Positions 28,845 to 38,094 of a DNA stretch of 64,000 bases are shown one piece after another (the stretch's first letter is position 1; each line of letters opens with the position of its first letter). Location of the stretch: positions 1,984,001-2,048,000 of the forward strand of contig NZ_JACMYH010000001.1 in assembly GCF_014235765.1 (NCBI RefSeq), in the 5' to 3' direction. The DNA is from Pseudomonas baltica. GTDB taxonomy: Bacteria; Pseudomonadota; Gammaproteobacteria; Pseudomonadales; Pseudomonadaceae. The translations under genes were made by a program, and so were the position numbers. The notes beneath the pieces are model-generated. The model worked only from the letters and a program-made list of their open reading frames with translations. It had not been told where the DNA came from and ran no database searches.

Positions 28845-29415
28845 CTCACGACCTCTAGAGCAGCTTGCTTCAATGCAATTGTGTTTTGGTAGCCAACACT
28901 TCGACCTGCCAAGCGCCAGCATTTATATCGGGATTGAATACGGACATGCCAGGCTCGCAGTTGCTGCGGGATGACAAGACCGGTCTGGAGCGGTGCAGCT
29001 GTCATGACGTGCGCAGCCGAAGGGCTGCATACTCCTTCCCTTGAGTGCACGGACCACGCAAGGGTTCAGCCAGGCAGTGCCAACGGTACGAAAAGTGCCT
29101 GTCATTGGTGCATGCGACCACCTGACCTGCCCTTTTTGAGGCACTGACCCACTGAAATTTCCGCGATTGTAGTGAGCCTATTACCCATTGACTACGACTA
29201 ATCCGGCAACAGGTATTTCCAAATTATGCAACAATCCGACGCACTTTCAAAGCCTTGCGACACGATGTCGCACCCCGGTCAACCCTTGCAAAGGCCCGTA
29301 ATTACGAGGCTTTTGCAAACTCAAGGGCGACACGTTGCCACATTCGCGCCTTTACCCCATCAACGGGGAATCGGATTCCGGCACGAATAATGACCGGGCG
29401 TGCGTGCTGGAATAC
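28845..29415. promoter_or_regulatory. Upstream region of the cyo operon
   Basis: 571 bases separate cyoA from dsbB, both on the minus strand, and contain no gene I can support. A modest minus-strand sigma-70 candidate is TAGTCA (29189-29194) with TACAAT (29166-29171) and a 17-base spacer, giving a leader of about 315 bases to cyoA. I looked for an ANR/FNR box (TTGAT-N4-ATCAA) and did not find a good one. The long leader leaves room for regulation at the RNA level, but no structure stands out. Confidence 0.35.
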
Positions 29416-29922
29416 TCAGCGGCGAGTGCGATTGCGATAGATGCCCAGTGGTACAAGAATAGCCGTCATCACGAAAGCTACCAGCGCCCATTGCGCCAGC
29501 GACAGGCCCAGCACCGGTGGATAGGGCGTGGAGCAGAACCCCTGCACCTGAAACACGCTGGGCATCAGATTGGCCAGGGGCAGACCGTCGACGATGGGTT
29601 GCAACGTGTCGAGGCCGCAGCTGACCGCTGGATTGGCCAGCACCCACGCATGGCGGCCGGCGGCTGCGATACCGCCCAGCGCACTGAGCACCACCAGCCC
29701 TTCGCACAGGGTCACGCCGGTACGGCCGCGCATGGCCGCGCCGATGAACGCGAACAGGGCAATGAACAACAGGGCGTAGCGTTGCAGGATGCACAGCGGG
29801 CATGGCGCCTCGCCCAGCACGATCTGCATGTACAGCGCGCCGCCGATCAGGGCCAGGCAGATCACTCCCAGCAGCACCAGGAAACGGCGTTCGCGGTTCA
29901 GGCGCAAGTTGACTTCGTTCAT
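29416..29922 (-). CDS. dsbB: Disulfide bond formation protein B
   Basis: 168 residues; ATG 29922 is taken as start since the membrane protein begins there, the longer frame being non-homologous. DsbB sits in the inner membrane and reoxidises periplasmic DsbA, passing electrons to quinone. Both catalytic pairs are present: C41-P-L-C44 in the first periplasmic loop and C102/C130 in the second. Four membrane helices are seen. The neighbouring terminal oxidase is a plausible final electron sink. Confidence 0.95.
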   Translation of the reverse strand: MNEVNLRLNRERRFLVLLGVICLALIGGALYMQIVLGEAPCPLCILQRYALLFIALFAFIGAAMRGRTGVTLCEGLVVLSALGGIAAAGRHAWVLANPAVSCGLDTLQPIVDGLPLANLMPSVFQVQGFCSTPYPPVLGLSLAQWALVAFVMTAILVPLGIYRNRTRR

Positions 29923-30208
29923 TGCAGCTTTCCCTTCACAGGCCAAAACGGGCGGGTTTTCGATGGGCGCCAGTCTACACGCTGACTCGCGCGGACGACT
30001 GTAGGAAAAATCCGGAAATACGATGTAACCAGAGATTTCCGCCAACCTCGCTACAGTTATGCTCTGTCGATTAAACCGACGTTAAGACCCTGCTCGCAGC
30101 CTGTCGACGATCGCGTTAAAGCCTGCGCACGCCGAGTCGATACATAGGCAACGCACTCGATGGGTCGACTGTTCACGGCCCTGCATCGGTTTCATCAAGA
30201 AGGTTCAC

Positions 30209-31108
30209 ATGGCATCCCAGAACGCCCGCGCAGATTCCCTTTCGCTGTTGCTGTTCACCTTGCGCAGCGGCAAGTTGATGGCCATCAACCTGCTCAAGGT
30301 CAGCGAGATCATCCCCTGCCCTGCCCTGACCCGGCTTCCCGAAGCGCACCCGCACGTCAAGGGCGTGGCAACCCTGCGTGGCCAGGCGCTGTCCGTCATC
30401 GACCTGAGCCGGGCGATCGGTGAGCAGCCCTTGCTCGATCCTTCCGGCGGCTGCCTGATCGTCACCGACGTCAGCCGCTCCAAGCAAGGCCTGCACGTGC
30501 AGGCTGTCAGCCGCATCGTCCATTGCCTGAGCACCGATATTCGTCCGCCGCCCTACGGCTCGGGTACCAAGTCGTTCATCACCGGCGTTACCCAGGTGGA
30601 CGGTGCCTTGGTGCAGGTGCTGGATATCGAGAAAGTCATCCACGGTATCGCCCCGGCGCGACTGCAGGGCGACCCTCAACGCTTGAGCGATGCCGACGCG
30701 CGCTGCCTTGCCAACGCCAGGATTCTGGTCGTGGACGACAGCCATGTGGCGCTGCAGCAGTCGCTCATCACCCTGCGCACACTGGGCATCGAATGCCGCA
30801 CGGCGCGCAGCGCCCGCGAGGCGATCGATTGCCTGCTGGAGCTGCAGGGTACCGATGCGCAGATCAATGTGTTGGTATCGGATATCGAGATGTCGGAAAT
30901 GGACGGCTATGCGCTGACCCGCACGCTGCGCGATACACCGGACTTCAAGGACCTCTACGTCCTGCTGCACACCTCGCTGGACAGCACGATGAACAGCGAG
31001 AAGGCGCGCCTGGCCGGTGCCAACGCGGTGTTGACCAAGTTTTCCTCTCCGGAACTCACCGGCTGCCTGATCACCGCGGCGCGCTTCGTCACGGAGCAGG
31101 CACGCTGA
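30209..31108 (+). CDS. cheV: Chemotaxis coupling/response regulator protein CheV
   Basis: 299 residues, start ATG 30209 with an AAGAAGG site. Residues 15 to about 150 form a CheW domain (LSLLLFTLRSGKLMAINLLK, then KGVATLRGQALSVIDLSRAIG), and residues 170-299 a receiver domain with phospho-acceptor D225 in VSDIEMSEMDG and the conserved Lys in VLTKFSSPEL. CheV links chemoreceptors to CheA and tunes adaptation through phosphorylation. It stands alone, as often in Pseudomonas. Confidence 0.95.
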   Translation: MASQNARADSLSLLLFTLRSGKLMAINLLKVSEIIPCPALTRLPEAHPHVKGVATLRGQALSVIDLSRAIGEQPLLDPSGGCLIVTDVSRSKQGLHVQAVSRIVHCLSTDIRPPPYGSGTKSFITGVTQVDGALVQVLDIEKVIHGIAPARLQGDPQRLSDADARCLANARILVVDDSHVALQQSLITLRTLGIECRTARSAREAIDCLLELQGTDAQINVLVSDIEMSEMDGYALTRTLRDTPDFKDLYVLLHTSLDSTMNSEKARLAGANAVLTKFSSPELTGCLITAARFVTEQAR

Positions 31109-31201
31109 AACAGCCGGGGCCTGGCGCAGGCGTCCAGGTACGCATATGAACATCAGTTGGGCATAATGGCTGCCTGTTCACAAGGCGCAGGAACCACGAC
31201 C

Positions 31202-31516
31202 ATGAAAACCTACCTGACCCTGTTGCTCGCACTCGGCGGCTTCACCACCCACGCGATGGCATCGACCGACCAGGCGTGGGCGGAACACGACAAGCGCGTC
31301 GCCAGCACCTGCCTGAAAGCCACCACGCTGAAACAGGCCCGAGTGGCCAGCGCTCCCGCCGAGTTCGAAGACCGCGTGGGCTATACCGCAGTGCTCATTC
31401 AAGGCCGCTACCCGCAGGCGCACATGAAGAACCAGCCTGGCGCAGAACTCTGCCTGTACCAAAAACAGAGCCGCAAGGCGTTCGTGACCCCGTGGGATTC
31501 GGTACAGGGCAAGTAG
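31202..31516 (+). CDS. Small exported protein of unknown function
   Basis: 104 residues from ATG 31202. A signal peptide covers residues 1-20 (TYLTLLLALGGFTTHAMA), so the mature protein of about 84 residues is periplasmic. It has two cysteines (C32 in ASTCLKA and C80 in ELCLYQK) that could form a disulfide. No enzyme motif is visible. It has no clear operon partner: cheV ends 93 bases upstream and the next gene converges two bases after its stop. Confidence 0.75.
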   Translation: MKTYLTLLLALGGFTTHAMASTDQAWAEHDKRVASTCLKATTLKQARVASAPAEFEDRVGYTAVLIQGRYPQAHMKNQPGAELCLYQKQSRKAFVTPWDSVQGK

Positions 31517-31518
31517 CG

Positions 31519-31800
31519 TCACAGCAAAATGAATGCGTAGAGAATACTGATGAACGGCACGTTGCCAGCTTTCTCGTCGAGGGCCTCCAGGGCCGCGAAC
31601 TTGAGCATGAACGAGGCGACCACCAGCACCCTTACCCACGGCACGCGTGTCGACAGCAACACCAGCATGCCCAGGGCGAGGGCCAGTTGAAATGCACAGC
31701 ATTTGATCGCCGCCGGCAGCGTGCTGACGTACAGCAACGCCAGCATCACGGGAATCAGACTCGCCAGCAGCAATCCTTTGCCATACTTCACACAGTCCAT
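31519..31800 (-). CDS. Small integral membrane protein of unknown function
   Basis: 93 residues if ATG 31800 is used; the open frame reaches 31863 and GTG options lie between. Three hydrophobic stretches are seen (GLLLASLIPVMLALLYVS, FQLALALGMLVLLS, WVRVLVVASFMLKFAALEAL) plus a hydrophobic C-terminal end. It has a pair of adjacent cysteines (KCCAF). No family is recognised. It converges on the small exported protein with two bases between stops. Confidence 0.6.
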   Translation of the reverse strand: MDCVKYGKGLLLASLIPVMLALLYVSTLPAAIKCCAFQLALALGMLVLLSTRVPWVRVLVVASFMLKFAALEALDEKAGNVPFISILYAFILL

Positions 31801-32084
31801 AACGATCACTGGCCTTCCTTCATTTATCGACTTGTTGTAAGGAAGAAAGTCTCTGGTGATCAACTGGGCGGCGCTATAGGTCTATTCAGCGCAACTCGTA
31901 GGAAAAACCCGATAGATACTGTTGGTGTATTTCCAGCGAAGCCGAACGATTTTTTCCCTTCCGAATCAGGAGCGCGCGGCAGGCGTGGCCTGCGCACGAC
32001 CAATCACGCCGGGGCTTGGGCTTGGCAAGGCGACGCGACTAAGGTCAAACTGCCAGCTCTTCCCCCTGCCGGTGCCCGATACGC

Positions 32085-33236
32085 ATGCGCATAGCCATCC
32101 GACCGCTGTTACTGGCAGGCTTGCTGCTTGTCGTCGTGTCAGGCGCGGCCTGGCTGCTGCTTGATCGCACTGCAGCGAACAAGCCAGTGCCGGCAATGCC
32201 CATCCCGGTGCGTGTAATCACCGTGGTGCAGGCCGATGTGCCGCGTTATCTCACCGGTATCGGCTCGGTGCTTTCGCTGCACAGCGTGACCGTGCGCGCG
32301 CAGGTCGATGGGGTTCTGGCGCAGGTCGCCGTGAAGGAAGGCCAATGGGTGAACAAGGGTGATGCGCTGGCCAGCATCGACGATCGTGCCATTCGCGCCA
32401 GCCTTGCTCAGGCGCGGGCGCAAGCCAGCCAGAGCCAGGCGCAGTTGCAGGTGGCAGGGGTCAATCTGCGCCGCTACAAGGACCTGAGTCGCGACAATGG
32501 TATTTCGCGCCAGTTGCTCGACGAACAGCAGGCCCTGTTCGACCAGCTCACCGCGACCTTGCAAGGCAATCAGGCCGCCATCGCTGCCGCTCAGGTGCAG
32601 TTGTCCTACACCCAGATTCACTCTCCGGTGACCGGTCGGGTCGGTATCCGCCGTGTGGATCCGGGCAACTTCCTGCGTGTCAGCGATGCCGAAGGCTTGT
32701 TCACAGTGACCCAGATCGACCCCATCGCGGTGGAATTCTCGCTCCCCCAGCAGGAGCTGGCGACGTTGCAGTCCTTGCTCGACCGGCCGCAGCCGGCAGT
32801 GGTGCGCGCCTACCTCGATGGCGATACCGAAACGGGCAAGCTGGTGGGTGAGGGTCACCTGACGCTGCTCGACAATCAGATTGCCGCAAGCACCGGAACC
32901 ATCCGCGCCAAGGCCGAGTTTCACAACGACCGACACACCCTGTGGCCAGGCCAACTGGTCAGTGTCGGCTTGCAGGTCGGCGTCGAACGCAACGCTCTGG
33001 TGGTGCCGTTGCCCGTAGTGCAGCGCGGTATCGAAGGCCATTATGTGTACCGCGTGACAGACGCCAAAGTCGAGCAGGTACCGGTGCAGGTGCGCTACCA
33101 GACGTCGACCCAAAGCTTGATAGACGGCGTCGCTGCGGGCGACGTGCTGGTCAGTGACGGGCAATCGCGGTTGAGGCCGGGAGCCCGCGTACAGGTGCTC
33201 GAGCCAACGGTGGACAACGCAGCGACCTTGCGATGA
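32085..33236 (+). CDS. RND efflux periplasmic adaptor (MdtA/MuxA-like)
   Basis: 383 residues from ATG 32085. An N-terminal membrane anchor (LLLAGLLLVVVSGAAWLLL) leads into a lipoyl-like half (VRAQVDGVLAQVAVKEGQWVNKGDAL), an alpha-helical hairpin around residues 100-165 (ARAQASQSQAQLQVAG), a second lipoyl half (SYTQIHSPVTGRVGIRRVDPGN), and the beta-barrel and membrane-proximal domains. It bridges the RND permease to an outer-membrane channel. Its stop overlaps the permease start by ATGA. Similarity to MdtA/MuxA suggests drug or natural-product efflux; substrate unknown. Confidence 0.93.
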   Translation: MRIAIRPLLLAGLLLVVVSGAAWLLLDRTAANKPVPAMPIPVRVITVVQADVPRYLTGIGSVLSLHSVTVRAQVDGVLAQVAVKEGQWVNKGDALASIDDRAIRASLAQARAQASQSQAQLQVAGVNLRRYKDLSRDNGISRQLLDEQQALFDQLTATLQGNQAAIAAAQVQLSYTQIHSPVTGRVGIRRVDPGNFLRVSDAEGLFTVTQIDPIAVEFSLPQQELATLQSLLDRPQPAVVRAYLDGDTETGKLVGEGHLTLLDNQIAASTGTIRAKAEFHNDRHTLWPGQLVSVGLQVGVERNALVVPLPVVQRGIEGHYVYRVTDAKVEQVPVQVRYQTSTQSLIDGVAAGDVLVSDGQSRLRPGARVQVLEPTVDNAATLR

Positions 33237-36200
33237 GCACCGGGCGCTCGATCAGCGCCTGGTGCATCGACCATCCGGTGGCCACCGTGCTGTTGACCCT
33301 GGCGCTGGTGTTGCTCGGTGGCCTGGCTTTCACCCGGCTGGCGATCGCGCCACTGCCCGAAGCGGACTTTCCGACCATCCAGGTCAACGCGCAACTGCCC
33401 GGCGCCAGTCCACAGACCATGGCGTCTTCGGTGGCCACGCCGCTGGAGGTGCAGTTCAGCGCCATTCCCGGCATGACCCAGATGACCTCCAGCAGCGCCC
33501 TGGGCTCGACCAACCTGATCCTGCAGTTCAGCCTGAGCAAAAGCATCGACACCGCCGCCCAGGAGGTCCAGGCGGCGATCAACACGGCAGCCGGACGCTT
33601 GCCGCAGGACATGCCCAACCTGCCTACCTGGCGCAAGGTCAATCCGGGGGACAGCCCGGTGCTGATCCTCAGCGTGAGTTCGGCGCAGATGCCCACCCAC
33701 GTGTTGAGCGACTACACCGAAACCCTGCTGGCCAGGCAACTGAGCCAGATCGAGGGCGTTGGCCAGGTCTACATCACCGGCCAGCAACGCCCGGCGATCC
33801 GTGTGCAGGCAGCCCCAGAGCGCCTCGCAGCGCTGGAGCTGACGCTTGCCGACCTGCGGGGTGCCATCCAGCAGACCAGCCTGAACCTGGCCAAGGGTGC
33901 TCTGTACGGTGACACCAGTGTGTCCACATTGACCACCAACGACCAGCTCTTCGAGGCTCATGAGTACGCGCAACTGGTGGTGGCCTACCGTAATGGCGCA
34001 CCGGTACAACTCAAGGACGTCGCAACCGTGATCAAGGGTGCGGAGAACGCCTATGTGCAATCCTGGTCGGGTGATCAGCCAGGCTTGAACCTGACGATCT
34101 TCCGCCAGCCCGGTGCGAACATCGTCGACACGGTTGACCGCATACTGGCCGCCATGCCACGCCTGCAGGAGATGCTGCCGGCAAGCGTGGATGTCACCGT
34201 ACTCAACGACCGCACCCAGACCATCCGTGCATCACTGCACGAAGTGGAGCTGACGCTGCTGATCGCCGTGCTGCTGGTGGTGGCCGTCATGGCCCTGTTC
34301 CTGCGCCAGTTGTCGGCCACGCTGATCGTGTCCAGCGTGCTGGGCGTTTCGCTGATCGCAACGTTCGCCGCCATGTACCTGATGGGTTTCAGCCTGAACA
34401 ACCTGACCCTGGTGGCCATCGTCATCAGTGTCGGTTTCGTGGTCGACGATGCGATCGTGGTGGTGGAGAACATCCATCGCCATCTGGAGGCTGGCGATGG
34501 CATGCGTGAAGCGGCGATCAAGGGTGCCAGCGAGATCAGCTTCACGGTAGTGTCGATCAGCTTTTCGCTGATCGCCGCGTTCATTCCATTGCTGTTCATG
34601 GGCGGCGTGGTCGGGCGCCTGTTCAAGGAATTCGCGCTGACGGCCACCTCTACCATCCTCATTTCGGTGGTGGTTTCCCTGACCCTGGCACCGACGCTAT
34701 GCGCGCTGTTCATGCGCCGCCCCGCACACGCCGCGCGCGAGGGCTTCAGTGAGCGCCTGCTGGCCTGGTACGACAAAGGTCTGATCCGCGCACTGGCTCA
34801 CCAGCGCGTCACCCTGGCCGTGTTCGGCTTGACCGTTGCCTTGTCGGTGGCGGGCTACGTGCTCATCCCCAAGGGGTTTTTCCCGGTGCAGGACACCGGC
34901 TTCGTTCTCGGCACGACCGAAGCGGCCGCCGACATTTCCTACAAAGACATGCAGGAAAAACACCTTGCCCTGGCCCGTATCGTCGGTGCAGATCCGGCGG
35001 TCAGGGCCTATTCCCACGCCGTGGGCGTAACCGGCAGCAACCAGACCATCGCCACCGGGCGATTCTGGATCGGCCTCAAGGAACAGAGCGAACGCGACGT
35101 GTCGGCCAGCGCATTCATCGACCGCTTGCGGCCCCAGCTCGCCCAGGTGCCTGGCGTGGTGCTTTACCTGCGCGCCGGACAGGACATCAACCTGAGCGCC
35201 GGGCCAAGCCGCAGCCAGTACCAGTACGTGCTCAAGAGCAACGACGGGCCGAGCCTGAGCCTGTGGACCGAACGCCTGACCGAACGACTGCGTGCCAACC
35301 CGGCCTTTCGCGACCTGTCCAACGACCTGCAGCTGGGTGGCAGCGTGACCCACATCAGCATCGATCGGGTGGCAGCTTCGCGTTTCGGCCTGACCACCAG
35401 CGACATCGACCAGGCGCTGTACGATGCATTCGGTCAGCGCCAGATCAACGAATTCCAGACCGAGACCAACCAGTACAAGGTCATTCTGGAACTCAAGGCC
35501 GATCAGCGCGGCAAGGCGCAGAGTCTGCAGTACTTCTACCTGCGCTCGCCCCTGACCAACGAAATGGTGCCGCTGTCGGCCGTGGCCAAGGTCGAGGCAC
35601 CCACTCAGGGCCCGCTGTCGATCAGCCACGATGGCCTGTTTCCGGCAGCCAACCTGTCGTTCAATCTGGCGCCCGGCGTGGCCTTGGGCGAGGCCGTCGG
35701 TTTGCTCGAACGCACGCAAGCCGAATTGGCCATGCCCGCTTCTATCTCCGGCAGCTTCCAGGGCGCTGCCCAGGCTTTCCAGAGTTCGCTGGCCAGCCAG
35801 CCCTGGCTGATTCTGGCCGCACTGGTGGCGGTCTACATCATTCTCGGCGTGCTGTACGAAAGCTTCGTTCACCCGCTGACCATCATCTCGACCCTGCCAT
35901 CGGCTGGGCTGGGTGCCTTGTTGCTGCTATGGCTATGGGGACAGGATTTTTCCATCATGAGCTTGATTGGCCTGGTCTTGCTGATCGGGATCGTCAAGAA
36001 GAACGGCATTCTGATGATCGACTTCGCCCTGCATGCGCAGCGCAGCGAAGGGCTGGACGCGCGTGAAGCGATTCACAAAGCCTGCCTGACGCGCTTCCGC
36101 CCGATCATCATGACCACACTGGCCGCACTGCTGGGCGCATTACCCCTGATGTTCGGCTATGGCGCCGGTGCCGAACTGCGCCAGCCACTGGGCATCGCCG

Positions 36201-36328
36201 TGGTGGGGGGACTGCTGATCAGCCAAATGCTGACGCTGTTCACCACCCCTGTGATCTATCTGCAACTGGAGCGGCTGTTCCATCGCACCGACGGTTCCAG
36301 AACACCGGCATTGCCGGCCAGCCACTGA
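33233..36328 (+). CDS. RND multidrug efflux permease (MdtB/MdtC/MuxB-like)
   Basis: 1031 residues, the usual RND length. The proton-relay aspartates are visible in helix 4 as GFVVDDAIVVVENIHRH, and the second half has the matching LVLLIGIVKKNGILMIDFA stretch with its Lys. Twelve membrane helices and two large periplasmic loops are evident. It expels compounds from periplasm or inner membrane using proton influx. MdtABC/MuxABC pumps use two different permeases; here only one follows the adaptor and no outer-membrane factor gene is present, so a homotrimer using a channel encoded elsewhere is inferred. Confidence 0.94.
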   Translation: MSTGRSISAWCIDHPVATVLLTLALVLLGGLAFTRLAIAPLPEADFPTIQVNAQLPGASPQTMASSVATPLEVQFSAIPGMTQMTSSSALGSTNLILQFSLSKSIDTAAQEVQAAINTAAGRLPQDMPNLPTWRKVNPGDSPVLILSVSSAQMPTHVLSDYTETLLARQLSQIEGVGQVYITGQQRPAIRVQAAPERLAALELTLADLRGAIQQTSLNLAKGALYGDTSVSTLTTNDQLFEAHEYAQLVVAYRNGAPVQLKDVATVIKGAENAYVQSWSGDQPGLNLTIFRQPGANIVDTVDRILAAMPRLQEMLPASVDVTVLNDRTQTIRASLHEVELTLLIAVLLVVAVMALFLRQLSATLIVSSVLGVSLIATFAAMYLMGFSLNNLTLVAIVISVGFVVDDAIVVVENIHRHLEAGDGMREAAIKGASEISFTVVSISFSLIAAFIPLLFMGGVVGRLFKEFALTATSTILISVVVSLTLAPTLCALFMRRPAHAAREGFSERLLAWYDKGLIRALAHQRVTLAVFGLTVALSVAGYVLIPKGFFPVQDTGFVLGTTEAAADISYKDMQEKHLALARIVGADPAVRAYSHAVGVTGSNQTIATGRFWIGLKEQSERDVSASAFIDRLRPQLAQVPGVVLYLRAGQDINLSAGPSRSQYQYVLKSNDGPSLSLWTERLTERLRANPAFRDLSNDLQLGGSVTHISIDRVAASRFGLTTSDIDQALYDAFGQRQINEFQTETNQYKVILELKADQRGKAQSLQYFYLRSPLTNEMVPLSAVAKVEAPTQGPLSISHDGLFPAANLSFNLAPGVALGEAVGLLERTQAELAMPASISGSFQGAAQAFQSSLASQPWLILAALVAVYIILGVLYESFVHPLTIISTLPSAGLGALLLLWLWGQDFSIMSLIGLVLLIGIVKKNGILMIDFALHAQRSEGLDAREAIHKACLTRFRPIIMTTLAALLGALPLMFGYGAGAELRQPLGIAVVGGLLISQMLTLFTTPVIYLQLERLFHRTDGSRTPALPASH

Positions 36329-36340
36329 ACATCGACCAAC

Positions 36341-36367
36341 AAAAAACGCCCGATGCGGGCGTTTTCT
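36341..36367. terminator. Bidirectional terminator between the RND pump and the DUF2383 gene
   Basis: ACGCCCGATGCGGGCGT (36346-36362) folds as a short GC stem with an A run on the left and GTTTTCTTT on the right, so it can end transcripts from both converging genes. Confidence 0.85.
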
Positions 36368-36388
36368 TTACAGCGACAGCGTGACTGC

Positions 36389-36847
36389 TCAGCTGCTGGC
36401 GCGAGCGATGTTGCGCAGGGCTTTGACCTGATCATGGTTGCGCTGCACACCTGCAAGCTGACGCTCGACGATGGTGAAGATGTTGGCCGGCAGCGCCTCG
36501 GTCAAGGCTTCCTTGTAAGCTTTCAAAGCCACATCTTCGCCGCGCTCGGCTTCGTTCAGCACCGCTTCTTCATCCTTGCCGGTGAAGATCGATTTGACGT
36601 CGACCCAGCGACGATGCAGGTCACCGCTCACGCTGGTGGAGTCTTCCGGAGTGCCGCCCAGTGCAATGACCTCGGCCTGCAGTTCACCGGCCGCTTCGGC
36701 GCATTCCTGCGAATGCTTGGTGAACAACGCCTTGAGTTCCGAGTTCTTGATGTCTTCGGCACAGGTCTTGAAGCCTTCCTCGCCGTCCTTGCAGGTCTCG
36801 ATAAGCTTGTTCAGGATGGAAACAACCGTCTTGGCAGAATCATTCAT
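36389..36847 (-). CDS. PA2169-family four-helix-bundle protein (DUF2383)
   Basis: 152 residues from ATG 36847. The sequence begins NDSAKTVVSILNKLIETCKD and is almost wholly helical with many Glu and Lys, matching DUF2383, a ferritin-like four-helix bundle. Glutamate/His pairs such as KHSQECAEAAGEL could hold metal, but no standard di-iron pattern (ExxH twice) is clear. Members are linked with stress and stationary phase in Pseudomonas. It is a single gene converging on the RND operon. Biochemical role unknown. Confidence 0.88.
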   Translation of the reverse strand: MNDSAKTVVSILNKLIETCKDGEEGFKTCAEDIKNSELKALFTKHSQECAEAAGELQAEVIALGGTPEDSTSVSGDLHRRWVDVKSIFTGKDEEAVLNEAERGEDVALKAYKEALTEALPANIFTIVERQLAGVQRNHDQVKALRNIARASS

Positions 36848-37077
36848 CTTTTTGAATTCCTGTGGAAATCGGAAACCGCGTTGGGATGCTGTCAATACAG
36901 CAGCCTTCGTGCCAGCTTTCAAAGCAAACAAAAATCATCTATATCAAAGAGTTAACGTAGCCTGCGATTTCCCGAAGCTGTCTTTATGCATGATCGACGA
37001 CTTTGTGACCGTGCAGAATGCATGTAACCTCGCGCAACGCCGTTTTTGCAGACCCACACCCTTGTGAATACTCAGTC

Positions 37078-37320
37078 ATGAACCCCGAAAAACTTGAATC
37101 GCTGGTGACCTTCGTAATGCCCTTCGGCAAGTACAAGGGCCGAGTAATCGCCGACCTGCCGGGGCATTACCTGAACTGGTTCGCCCGAGAAGGTTTTCCT
37201 AAAGGTGAACTGGGTGGGCTGCTGGCGCTGATGCAGGAAATCGATCACAACGGCTTGTCCGACCTGCTCGATCCGCTGCGGGTCAAGCATGGCAAGCCGC
37301 GCATCGCCGATGGGCGCTGA
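37078..37320 (+). CDS. DUF3820 family protein
   Basis: 80 residues, start ATG 37078. The family signature MPFGKYKGRVIADLPGHYL, followed by NWFAREGFPKGELGGLL, is clear and covers most of the chain. The motif recalls the small domain found with some exonucleases; a Pseudomonas homologue has been described as a quorum-sensing-regulated virulence factor. The protein is cytoplasmic with no signal peptide. Single gene converging on eda; molecular function not established. Confidence 0.88.
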   Translation: MNPEKLESLVTFVMPFGKYKGRVIADLPGHYLNWFAREGFPKGELGGLLALMQEIDHNGLSDLLDPLRVKHGKPRIADGR

Positions 37321-37345
37321 ACCGCCTGGCAACTTTCTTTCAGGC

Positions 37346-37373
37346 AAAAAAAAGTGCGCCGACCGAGCGCACT
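37346..37373 (-). terminator. Rho-independent terminator after eda
   Basis: AGTGCGC (37353-37359) pairs with GCGCACT (37367-37373); on the minus strand the T run corresponding to 37346-37353 follows. It closes the zwf-pgl-eda operon 35 bases past the eda stop. Confidence 0.85.
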
Positions 37374-37407
37374 GAAAGACAACCGTGAAGCGCCTAACGA
37401 AGTCGAA

Positions 37408-38094
37408 TCAGTCGAGCAGAGCCAGCGCCTGCGCGCTGCACTCCTGAATGCGTGCCCAATCGCGGTTTTCAATCCACTGGCTGTCGAGCATCCACGAGCC
37501 GCCCACGCACATCACATTGGATTGAGCCATGTAGCTGTTGATGTTGCCCGGGCCGACGCCGCCAGTCGGGCAGAAGCGCACTTCCGGGAAGGGCCCGCCG
37601 AGCGCCTTGATGGCAGCCACGCCACCGCTCACCTCGGCCGGGAACAGCTTGAAGCGGCGATAGCCCAGCGCGTAACCCATCATCAGTTCGGACGGGCTGC
37701 TGATGCCCGGCAGCAACGGCAACGAGCTTTCCACACCGGCCTCGAGCATGTCCTGGGTCACGCCGGGGGTGACGGTGAACTGCGAGCCGGCCTGCTCGGT
37801 TGCGGCGAGCATTTCGCGGGTCAGCACCGTGCCAGCGCCGACCAGCAGCTCCGGGCGTTGCTCGCGCAGCACCTGGATCGCCCTGAGCCCGAGTGCCGAG
37901 CGCAGGGTCACTTCTAGTACGGTCAGCCCCCCGGCTGCCAAGGCATCGGCCAGGGGCAGAATGTCTTCTTCACGGGCAATGGTGATGACCGGCAGAATTC
38001 GCGCACGCGCCGCCAGGGCGTCGATCCGGGCAACCTTGTCGACCATGCGTTGCTGTTGTTCGGTGGTGATCATAGCGGCGGTTCCTTGATTCAT
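37408..38094 (-). CDS. eda: 2-dehydro-3-deoxy-phosphogluconate (KDPG) aldolase
   Basis: 228 residues from ATG 38094, which overlaps the pgl stop as ATGA; ATG 38073 with an AAGGA site is a credible shorter start. Eda splits KDPG into pyruvate and glyceraldehyde-3-phosphate, the last step of the Entner-Doudoroff pathway. The Schiff-base lysine is K149 in RRFKLFPAE, the catalytic Glu lies in ITIAREED, and the phosphate loop in FCPTGGV is present. It is the third gene of zwf-pgl-eda, under HexR control. Confidence 0.97.
   Translation of the reverse strand: MNQGTAAMITTEQQQRMVDKVARIDALAARARILPVITIAREEDILPLADALAAGGLTVLEVTLRSALGLRAIQVLREQRPELLVGAGTVLTREMLAATEQAGSQFTVTPGVTQDMLEAGVESSLPLLPGISSPSELMMGYALGYRRFKLFPAEVSGGVAAIKALGGPFPEVRFCPTGGVGPGNINSYMAQSNVMCVGGSWMLDSQWIENRDWARIQECSAQALALLD

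Noticed and set aside
28845..29415. ANR/FNR box in the cyo leader
   Set aside because: TTGACTACGACTAAT near 29188 is only half like TTGAT-N4-ATCAA; the right half does not match.
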